DNA of 9,136 nt, from NCBI GenBank assembly GCA_023435855.1, contig JAEZLG010000104.1, positions 1 through 9,136 of the forward strand, read 5' to 3'. The translations under genes and the position numbers were made by a program. Positions 1 to 6,318 of this stretch are shown piece after piece; the first letter of the stretch is position 1, and each line of letters begins with the position of its first letter. The notes under the pieces are model-generated. The model had not been told where the DNA came from and searched no databases. It was given only the letters and a program-made list of their open reading frames with translations. This DNA comes from Bacillota bacterium (GTDB lineage Bacteria; Bacillota; Clostridia; Christensenellales; CAG-138).

Positions 1-1717
1 GCACCGCCTCATACAGTACGACCTCGACACCCTTGCTTATCTCCAAGGTGACCACAACGGTCTGCTCCGCACCTGAAACATCTACATTATCTGCAATATC
101 GGCGCTAAAATCTCCGAGCACGCTGCGATATGCCCAAAGCTCCACGAGGCCGTTGGGACTTGCTTCCATTGCCGCGGCAGGGTTTTGCTTAAACACAATC
201 TCATCTTTCTCGCCGGATGCAGGTTTCGCAAATCTGAGCCATATATGGCTAAATCCATCTTCACGGAGCGCATAGAGCGCTTTATTGAGGATGGTATCCG
301 TAACATTGGGCATTTCAAGCGTCACCTGCCCGGGTGTACCGCTTACCTGTAAGTCTACCGTATCGTTTTTTAAAAGCTCCGTGCCTTCCGGTGGGTTTTG
401 CCCCACCACTTCCCCGTCGGGACGTTCACTTTCCACATATTCTATATTGCCTACCTTTAGAGACTGGTCTTCAATCTCAACTGTGGCAGCCGGGAGTGTC
501 ATCTCAAGAACGTTTGGTACTACGGCTCGATCGCTTCCGGAGCTTACGACCACGTTTATAATGTCACCGGGCTTACCGCGTGTACCGCCCAAAGGTTCCT
601 GGCTGATGATAACACCTTCCTGATACTGTGTGCTCGTCTGATAGCTCTGCACAAAAATCTCAAAACCGCGAAGTTTCACAAGCTCCTCGGCATCTCCGAT
701 TTTTTTCTCCTCGACCGTCGGGATTATATAATCGTCCGTACCGTTTGTACCGCTGCCACCCCACGCTCGGATAATGAAAAACAACGCAGCAAAAAGCCCT
801 ATAAAGACAACAATTAAAAGCGCAATATTTAAAATCCCGTAACGGCGGGTGTGCTTTTCCTTATCCTTGCGCCTGATGCGAGCGAATTTCCCATGCGGCT
901 CGCGAAGTGCGCGCTGTAAATCCGCACGCATTTCCACAGCACTATGGTAGCGCATGGAGGGCTTTTTACTGGTCGCCTTGACAATGATATCCGATAGCGC
1001 ACGAGGAATCTTCGGGTCCGCCTCCATGGGTGTGGTGATCTCCTCATGAAGATGCTTTAGCGCGATTGCAACGGAGTTTTCCCCTCCGAAGGGTACCTCC
1101 CCTAAAAGCATTTCATAAAGCATGATGCCGCAAGAATAAATATCGCTTTCGGTGGTAACCTCATCGCCTCTCGCCTGTTCAGGTGACAGATAATGAACGG
1201 AGCCAATCACGTTGGTGCCGGCAAACGTGCGTGTGGTGGAGGCAACATCCCTCGCGATACCGAAATCCGTAAGCTTGGCCCTGCCGCTCGGGGTGATGAT
1301 GACATTTTGGGGTTTTACATCGCGATGAATGATACCGCGCTCATGTGCATGGGAAAGCGCACTCAATACCTGCGATGCTACACTCACCGCCACGCGCGGG
1401 GAAAGTGCACCTTCGCGCTCGATAATTTCCTTAACGGTGCTGCCCTCTACATATTCAAGAACGATGTAGGGAACACCGTCGTCCTCACCTACGTCGTGCG
1501 ATTTCACAATATTCTCATGTGAAAGCGACAATACCGCTTGCGCCTCGCGCTCAAAGCGTCTCAAAAATTCCGCATCCTCGAGATGCTCGTCTTTGAGCAT
1601 CTTGACTGCGACGACCTTGTTTGTTTTTTGATCGACCGCCTTATAGACGTTCGCCATGCCGCCCGAGCCGATGAGCTCTACAATGCGGTACCTGCCTGAT
1701 AGTACGATATCCGCCAT
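1..1717 (-). CDS. prkC: PASTA-domain serine/threonine protein kinase, PrkC/StkP type (3' end missing)
   Basis: Membrane Ser/Thr kinase that autophosphorylates and phosphorylates cytoplasmic proteins; in relatives its outer PASTA domains sense muropeptides or lipid II. My translation of the open frame gives 572 residues before the left edge, with no stop. The kinase domain is about residues 8-270: Gly-rich loop GSGGMANVY (17-25), VAVK with Lys39, HRDVKPQN (131-138, catalytic Asp133), DFG (151-153), a Thr-rich activation loop (Thr161, 162, 164, 168) and SPEQARG from 178. A basic juxtamembrane stretch (277-292) precedes one membrane helix (about 294-316). Three PASTA-like repeats follow (about 329-395, 397-460, 466-530), then a beta-rich tail that may be the start of an Ig-like domain. 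All catalytic residues are present. ATG (1717-1715) shares one base with the phosphatase stop (TAATG) and has a strong AAGGAGGTG site at 1723-1731. The missing part is C-terminal and extracellular. Confidence 0.95.
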   Translation of the reverse strand, partial: MADIVLSGRYRIVELIGSGGMANVYKAVDQKTNKVVAVKMLKDEHLEDAEFLRRFEREAQAVLSLSHENIVKSHDVGEDDGVPYIVLEYVEGSTVKEIIEREGALSPRVAVSVASQVLSALSHAHERGIIHRDVKPQNVIITPSGRAKLTDFGIARDVASTTRTFAGTNVIGSVHYLSPEQARGDEVTTESDIYSCGIMLYEMLLGEVPFGGENSVAIALKHLHEEITTPMEADPKIPRALSDIIVKATSKKPSMRYHSAVEMRADLQRALREPHGKFARIRRKDKEKHTRRYGILNIALLIVVFIGLFAALFFIIRAWGGSGTNGTDDYIIPTVEEKKIGDAEELVKLRGFEIFVQSYQTSTQYQEGVIISQEPLGGTRGKPGDIINVVVSSGSDRAVVPNVLEMTLPAATVEIEDQSLKVGNIEYVESERPDGEVVGQNPPEGTELLKNDTVDLQVSGTPGQVTLEMPNVTDTILNKALYALREDGFSHIWLRFAKPASGEKDEIVFKQNPAAAMEASPNGLVELWAYRSVLGDFSADIADNVDVSGAEQTVVVTLEISKGVEVVLYEAV

Positions 1718-2442
1718 TAGAGCACCTCCTTGTTCTTTACGAGGATGACGCTGATGTTATCGGCGGAGCCTCCGTAAAGTGCGCTTTCAACAAGCAAATC
1801 GCAGGCGGAGTTTAGATCGTCGTCTGCATCTCGCAGCAAACGCGCCATCTCGTAGTCGTCAAGCGAGCCGTAAAGCCCGTCCGAGCAAAGTAAAAGCGTG
1901 TCTCCCCGCTCCCATTCGCGCTTAAAGATATCGATCTTTTCATCCTCTCTTGTGCCGAGCGCACGGGTGATGATGTTGCGCCTGGGATGCACAGCGGCCT
2001 GCTCGGGCGTGATCTCCCCCGCTGCGACGAGCTCCGCTACATAGGAATGGTCGCGCGTGACCTGCTTTAATATCCCTTCGTGCATATGGTAAAGCCTGCT
2101 GTCACCTACGTTTGCTACAACGTACTTGGTTTGAAACACAAGTGCTGCAACCATGGTGGTACCCATACCGCGGCAGTTTCTGTCGCTATAGGCATATTCT
2201 AAAACCGCGTGGTTGGCCGCATTGAGAGCATTTAATAAAATCGCATCCGGTGTAGCCGCACCGCCTTTTCGCATTTCCGTTTCAACGACCGAAGTTGCGA
2301 GCCTGCTCGCTACACTCCCCGCGTTATGCCCGCCCATGCCGTCTGCTACGATAAAAAGGGATAGTTCGCCGCGCGCAGGCACAAACAAGCTGTCCTCGTT
2401 TTGATAGCGCTTCCCTGTTTCCGATCTTGAGGCGTAAATCAA
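1717..2442 (-). CDS. prpC: PP2C-family serine/threonine phosphatase (Stp/PrpC)
   Basis: Mn/Mg-dependent PP2C (PPM) phosphatase expected to reverse phosphorylation by the kinase encoded directly downstream. It is a soluble 241-residue protein, the usual length for bacterial one-domain PP2Cs. Family motifs appear in order: QNED (14-17, metal Asp17), VADGMGGH (32-39, Asp34), GMGTT (92-96), VGDSR (112-116), TRDHS (129-133), ITRALG (158-163), CSDGL (186-190, Asp188) and ADNISVIL (227-234, Asp228), so the metal site looks intact. The start codon is TTG. An in-frame TGA lies at 2463-2461 with no ATG or GTG between, and the first internal Met that could serve (residue 36) would remove QNED. TTG overlaps the rlmN stop as TTGA; a GGGGG stretch at 2451-2455 is a modest ribosome binding site, so translation probably depends on coupling to rlmN. 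In B. subtilis the equivalent gene is prpC, next to prkC. Confidence 0.96.
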   Translation of the reverse strand: MIYASRSETGKRYQNEDSLFVPARGELSLFIVADGMGGHNAGSVASRLATSVVETEMRKGGAATPDAILLNALNAANHAVLEYAYSDRNCRGMGTTMVAALVFQTKYVVANVGDSRLYHMHEGILKQVTRDHSYVAELVAAGEITPEQAAVHPRRNIITRALGTREDEKIDIFKREWERGDTLLLCSDGLYGSLDDYEMARLLRDADDDLNSACDLLVESALYGGSADNISVILVKNKEVL

Positions 2443-3524
2443 GCGTCCGTCCCCCTTCCGTCACTTTGATGCACTTCAGAAATGCTTTTGAGCGCACGCC
2501 GCCGCAATTGGCCGCAAGCGCCTTCAATATCCGTACCCATCTCGCGCCGCACCGTCGCTGATATTCCCCTATTCATAAGCCATGCGGCAAATACTTGGGC
2601 GTGCTCACGCGTCACCCCGTCTAATCCGCGCTCCGGCACGGGGTTTAGCGGTATGAGGTTTACATGGCAGTTCATGCCCCGAAGCTTGTCCGATAGTTCG
2701 TCCGCATGTTCGCGCGCGTCGTTCACACTGCCAATTAAAGCGTATTCAAACACCACACGCCTGCCGGTCTTCTCTGCGTAGGTATTTGCCGCCTCTAAAA
2801 GCTCTTTAATGGGGTAACGGCGGTTGATAGGCATGATTTTATCGCGAATAGCGTCGTTAGGCGCATGGAGCGACACACTTAATGTCACATGTGGGGCTTC
2901 CTCCATGAAGCGGTAAATCATAGGCACAAGCCCGCAGGTAGATAACGATATATTGCGTGGACTTATGTTCATGCCAAATTTATCGCTGACAAGATGCAGG
3001 AATTTTACCACGTTTTCGTAATTATCGAGCGGTTCTCCGCTTCCCATAAGCACCACATTGGTAATTGCGCGCTCATGTTCTTTATCGTGGCCCACGTCGC
3101 GTTCCACAACGTTCAAAAAACCCAGCATTTCGCCTGCTGTAAGGTTCCTCACGCAGCCCTCGAGGGTAGATGCGCAAAACGCGCAGCCCATTTTGCAGCC
3201 CACCTGTGTGGATATGCAAAGCGTGTTGCCATAATGATAGCGCATGAAAACGCCTTCGACGAGGTTTTGATCTTCAAGTGCGAACAGATATTTTACCGTG
3301 CCGTCCTTAGCCGATATACGCTTATCGTATAAGACAGCGGAACCGTATGTCAAGGTTTCGAGCCTTTCTCGAAGTGTTTTGGGCAGGTTTGTCATATCAG
3401 CAGGCCGCACACCGCGGGAAAGCCACGAAAATACCTGTTTGGCACGGAATTTAGGCTCACCTAAGCTTAGTAGCAGGGTTTCAAGCTCCTCTATATTCAT
3501 AGAGCAAATGCCTTCACTACCCAT
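2439..3524 (-). CDS. rlmN: Dual-specificity 23S rRNA (A2503)/tRNA (A37) C2-methyltransferase RlmN
   Basis: Radical-SAM enzyme that methylates C2 of A2503 in 23S rRNA at the peptidyl-transferase centre; some homologues also act on tRNA A37. The 361-residue protein has the radical-SAM cluster motif CX3CX2C at Cys110, Cys114 and Cys117. By spacing to the E. coli enzyme, Cys103 and Cys337 (in ACGQL) are the two catalytic cysteines and Glu90 the likely general base. GSGEP at 161-165 is the SAM-binding turn, and CHVNLIPLNPVPE (286-298) is a conserved family block. Cys337 with the adjoining GQL argues for RlmN; the paralogue Cfr is a resistance methyltransferase of similar fold, but gene context favours RlmN. 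The ATG at 3524 overlaps the last 8 bases of rsmB. An internal ATG at 3500-3498 (residue 9) also has a GAAGG upstream. I prefer the first because residues 6-13 resemble the usual family lead-in. Confidence 0.96.
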   Translation of the reverse strand: MGSEGICSMNIEELETLLLSLGEPKFRAKQVFSWLSRGVRPADMTNLPKTLRERLETLTYGSAVLYDKRISAKDGTVKYLFALEDQNLVEGVFMRYHYGNTLCISTQVGCKMGCAFCASTLEGCVRNLTAGEMLGFLNVVERDVGHDKEHERAITNVVLMGSGEPLDNYENVVKFLHLVSDKFGMNISPRNISLSTCGLVPMIYRFMEEAPHVTLSVSLHAPNDAIRDKIMPINRRYPIKELLEAANTYAEKTGRRVVFEYALIGSVNDAREHADELSDKLRGMNCHVNLIPLNPVPERGLDGVTREHAQVFAAWLMNRGISATVRREMGTDIEGACGQLRRRALKSISEVHQSDGRGTDA

Positions 3525-4821
3525 GTTTCACCATCCTCGCCACGAAAAAGCCCTCCGCCCCATCCAGGTGCGGGAAAATCTGAAGCATACCGCCATGCGC
3601 GCGCTCCTCTAAATGCTTAGGCACATAGGGTGCAAGACTCGAAAGTGAAAACTCGTCGTGCTCTTCTAAAAACGACTCAATCTGCGCTTGGTTTTCCGCG
3701 CGCGATACGGTGCAGGTAGAATAAACGAGCACGCCGTTTGGCTTCACATAGTTTGAGCAGGCAGAAAGTATGCTTTTTTGAAGCGCAGCAAGCCTTTTTA
3801 CAGCCTCCTCGTCCTTGTTCCTCTTCGCATCGGGCTTGCCCCAAAGTCCTAAACCGGAACAAGGCGCGTCTATGAGGACTGCATCCATCTTTTCAATAAG
3901 CGCCGCATCCAAAACGGAGGCATCGTTTACGGCGACTTTCGCATTTTTTACGTGGAGCCGCAGGAGCGTTTTTTCCGTAAGCTCTACACGGTGCGGGTGG
4001 ATATCCCATGCTGTTGCAGAACCGCTGCCCTCCATGATGGAGCTTATAAATGCGGTTTTTCCGCCCGGCGCGGCGCATGCATCGAGTACATTTTGGCATC
4101 CCTTAACATCAAGCGCTAAACAGGCGAGCATGGCTCCTTGGCTTTGCACGGCGACATTGCCTGATAGAAACGGTTGAAACTTCATCACATCAAGCCCGCG
4201 CTTAAGACAAAATGCTCTAGGCACAATCTTCCCGCGAGTAAACGAGAGGTTTCGCTCCTCAAGCTCGCGGATTAGTTCATCCTCTCTATAAGGGTATTGA
4301 ACACGGAGCGTAATACCTCTGCCACGATAAGAGAGCATATCTTTAGTGAACGCCTCGCCATAGAGGCCGATGTATTCCTTAACTAAAAATAACGGAAAGC
4401 TAAACTCCACACTTAGCTGTTCTGCAATGCTGCCCGAAAGCGCAGCAGGTTCATCCTTCGCACGGCATACGCTTCGCATTACGGCGTTCACATAGCCGCT
4501 AAGCGAGGCTTTTCCAATCTCCTTTGTGAGCTTCACGCTCTCATCGCATGCAGCGCTCTCCGGTACATCCATGAACATTACTTGGCAGATGCCTAAGCGC
4601 AAAATACCGCGTATGGAGGCATGCAGCCTGCCCCGTGCATGGTTTTTCAGGATATTGTCGATAAACTTAAGCCGGTCGAGCACCGTATACACGAGCGCGC
4701 TTACCCACTTTGCATCGCGTTCTTCCATACCTACAAGTGCAGCTTTAAGGCGAAGGTTGGCATATGCGCCGCGGTCGGTGATATCCATCAGCGCCTCAAG
4801 CGCCTTGCGCCGCACGCTCAT
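3517..4821 (-). CDS. rsmB: 16S rRNA (cytosine-967-C5) methyltransferase RsmB
   Basis: SAM-dependent m5C methyltransferase for C967 of 16S rRNA (E. coli numbering), also called Sun or Fmu. It has 434 residues, typical for the family. The N-terminal third (about 1-125) is a NusB-like RNA-binding domain, beginning with the family-typical MSVRRKALEAL. The C-terminal part is a Rossmann methyltransferase: DACAAPGGK (247-255) binds SAM, DAPCSGLG (318-325) carries Cys321, and YSTCT (367-371) carries the catalytic Cys370. The C-terminal GFFVARM block (424-430) is also conserved. ATG (4821-4819) overlaps the fmt stop as ATGA, with AAAGG about seven bases upstream, so it is probably translated by coupling to fmt. 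Nothing is missing or broken. Some clostridia carry additional genes between fmt and rsmB; none is present here. Confidence 0.96.
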   Translation of the reverse strand: MSVRRKALEALMDITDRGAYANLRLKAALVGMEERDAKWVSALVYTVLDRLKFIDNILKNHARGRLHASIRGILRLGICQVMFMDVPESAACDESVKLTKEIGKASLSGYVNAVMRSVCRAKDEPAALSGSIAEQLSVEFSFPLFLVKEYIGLYGEAFTKDMLSYRGRGITLRVQYPYREDELIRELEERNLSFTRGKIVPRAFCLKRGLDVMKFQPFLSGNVAVQSQGAMLACLALDVKGCQNVLDACAAPGGKTAFISSIMEGSGSATAWDIHPHRVELTEKTLLRLHVKNAKVAVNDASVLDAALIEKMDAVLIDAPCSGLGLWGKPDAKRNKDEEAVKRLAALQKSILSACSNYVKPNGVLVYSTCTVSRAENQAQIESFLEEHDEFSLSSLAPYVPKHLEERAHGGMLQIFPHLDGAEGFFVARMVKHG

Positions 4822-5738
4822 TGAAAAACCTTTCCGATAAGCGAACGCCCGCGTATAGCCGCCGAAGCTGCCATGCGCTTGCCGCCCGCAAATTGAAGCT
4901 CAATAATTTCTATAAGCTCATCTTTAGCGTTTACAAAAAGCCTGTCATTTTCTACAACGCATATACCGGGATTGCCTGTTGCTTTTACACCCGTGAGAAA
5001 AACCTTGTGCAGTTTTACCGTTTCCTCCTCCAAGAAGGCATATGCCCCCGGCCATGGCGTAACGCCACGCACAAGGTTATGCACAACTTTAGCGGACTTC
5101 AAAAAATCTACCTTCCCATGCTCCTTTTTAAGCATCGGGCATTTGGTAGCCATATCCGCGTTTTGCTTTTCGCGCTGCAGCGTGCCGTTTTGAAGCTTCT
5201 CAATCGTTTCTTTCAATAGCGATGCGCCTACAAAAGACAGTCGCTCCATAAGCTCCCCGCCTGTCTCCTCTAAGCCTATCTCAACCTCACGCTTCAAAAG
5301 CATGTCTCCCGTATCTAGGCCAACGTCCGTGAGCATGGTGGTAACGCCCGTCACCGTTTCGCCGTCGATAATCGCCCATTGAACCGGCGCTGCACCGCGG
5401 TATTTAGGCAAAAGGCTCCCGTGCACGTTAATGCAGCCATATGTGGGGATGTCGAGGTTTTCTTTTGATAATATCTGCCCGAAGGCCGCCGTCACCATGA
5501 GGTCGGGTTTAAACGCCTTCAGCGCTTCTATACCCTCCGGTAAACGTATTTTTTCGAATTGATAAATGGGCAGCCCGTATTTTACCGCGAGCACCTTCGT
5601 TGGCGGCGGCGTGAGCTCACCGTGCCTGCCCTTTGGCCTGTCCGGCTGGGTGAACACAGCGATCTCATGCCCTGCGTCGATGAGCATCTGTAAAGACGGC
5701 AGCGCAAATTCGGGCGTACCCAAAAAGGCGATCCTCAT
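4818..5738 (-). CDS. fmt: Methionyl-tRNA formyltransferase
   Basis: Transfers a formyl group from 10-formyltetrahydrofolate to Met-tRNA(fMet), producing the initiator tRNA for bacterial translation. It has 306 residues, slightly shorter than the common 310-315. The N-terminal Rossmann-like domain starts with MRIAFLGTPEFA. The active site block NVHGSLLPKYRGAAPVQWAI (104-123) contains Asn104 and His106, and GLDTGDM (140-146) supplies Asp142, which correspond to Asn106, His108 and Asp144 of E. coli Fmt. The C-terminal tRNA-binding domain begins around 205 and includes the RGVTPWPGAYAF block. ATG (5738-5736) overlaps the def stop as ATGA, with GGGGAG eight bases upstream inside the purine-rich end of def. 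The pairing with def is functional: Fmt adds the formyl group that Def later removes. Confidence 0.97.
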   Translation of the reverse strand: MRIAFLGTPEFALPSLQMLIDAGHEIAVFTQPDRPKGRHGELTPPPTKVLAVKYGLPIYQFEKIRLPEGIEALKAFKPDLMVTAAFGQILSKENLDIPTYGCINVHGSLLPKYRGAAPVQWAIIDGETVTGVTTMLTDVGLDTGDMLLKREVEIGLEETGGELMERLSFVGASLLKETIEKLQNGTLQREKQNADMATKCPMLKKEHGKVDFLKSAKVVHNLVRGVTPWPGAYAFLEEETVKLHKVFLTGVKATGNPGICVVENDRLFVNAKDELIEIIELQFAGGKRMAASAAIRGRSLIGKVFQ

Positions 5739-6238
5739 TCGTTCTTCTCCCCGCCGTTTTCTTCCTCTTCCTCGTCTTCGTTGAAGCCTTCAGGCGGTTC
5801 GGTGACGAGCCTTAGATATACCTGCCCGTTCAAATGGTCGAGCTCATGTTGTACGGCTCGGGCAAAATACCCCTCCGCTTCATACTCCTTCCATTCGCCA
5901 TTGCGGTCCTGCGCGCGCACCTTCACACGGTGTGCACGTTCCACGTAGCCTCGCTTGCCCGGAAACGAGAGACAGCCTTCCATACAGCCTTCCTTTTCTT
6001 CGGACATCTCAATTATCTCGGGGTTGATAAGCTCGATAATCCCGTCACCCACGTCGATGACCACCGCACGGCGCAAAATACCAATCTGCGAGGCCGCAAG
6101 CCCTACGCCTTCGGCATCGTACATGGTTTCGGCCATATCTTCTAACAGCCCGTGTAGCTTCGTATCAAATTTATCGACCGGACGGCACGTCTTATAGAGA
6201 CAGGGTGCATCGTCGGTAAATATCTTGCGTTTTGCCAT
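5735..6238 (-). CDS. def: Peptide deformylase
   Basis: Metalloenzyme (usually Fe2+) that removes the N-formyl group from newly made proteins on the ribosome. It has 167 residues. All three family motifs are present: motif I GVGLAASQ (44-51), motif II EGCLS (87-91, metal ligand Cys89) and motif III QHELDH (130-135, ligands His131 and His135, catalytic Glu132). The C-terminus is an unusually acidic, low-complexity tail (about 148-167, with six consecutive Glu residues at 155-160 broken only at the ends by Asp/Asn). The purine-rich DNA of this tail doubles as the ribosome binding site of fmt. The start ATG (6238-6236) has a strong GGAGG at 6252-6248, the best such site in the central part of the window, fitting a gene that follows a gap instead of being coupled to priA. 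Confidence 0.97.
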   Translation of the reverse strand: MAKRKIFTDDAPCLYKTCRPVDKFDTKLHGLLEDMAETMYDAEGVGLAASQIGILRRAVVIDVGDGIIELINPEIIEMSEEKEGCMEGCLSFPGKRGYVERAHRVKVRAQDRNGEWKEYEAEGYFARAVQHELDHLNGQVYLRLVTEPPEGFNEDEEEEENGGEKNE

Positions 6239-6267
6239 TGCAGAATTCCTCCATTGTTGCTGTAACT

Positions 6268-6297
6268 AGTATAGCCTTTACAGGCGATTTTGCGCAA
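6268..6297 (-). promoter_or_regulatory. Candidate internal sigma-A promoter upstream of def
   Basis: In the gap between priA and def, the minus strand carries TATACT (6273-6268, five of six bases of TATAAT). A weak TTGCGC (6297-6292) sits 18 bases upstream, matching the -35 consensus only in its first three bases. Transcription would begin near 6261, leaving about 22 bases to the def ATG with the GGAGG site inside. This is inference from two short motifs in a 76-base gap; it could be chance, and def may simply be read from the priA promoter. Confidence 0.3.
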
Positions 6298-6299
6298 TA

Positions 6300-6318
6300 T
6301 TAACCGTATGAAGGTTAA
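6300..6318 (-). repeat. Short inverted repeat overlapping the priA stop codon
   Basis: TTAACC (6300-6305) and GGTTAA (6313-6318) form a perfect six-base inverted repeat around a seven-base loop, and the priA stop codon TAA (6317-6315) lies in one arm. The stem has few G-C pairs and no T-run follows on the minus strand, so I do not call it a terminator. It may have no function. Confidence 0.3.

Noticed and set aside
1193..1522. 109-codon plus-strand open frame
   Set aside because: Antisense to the catalytic part of the kinase, where the minus frame carries HRDVKPQN and DFG; no recognisable protein features.
2439..3524. Reading the radical-SAM gene as the resistance methyltransferase Cfr
   Set aside because: Gene order between rsmB and the phosphatase is the standard place for rlmN, and there are no signs of transfer around it.
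3815..4177. 120-codon plus-strand open frame
   Set aside because: Antisense to the methyltransferase domain of RsmB, including the SAM-binding motif; a shadow.
6300..6318. Terminator after priA
   Set aside because: The inverted repeat is A/T-rich with only six pairs and has no T-run after it on the minus strand.
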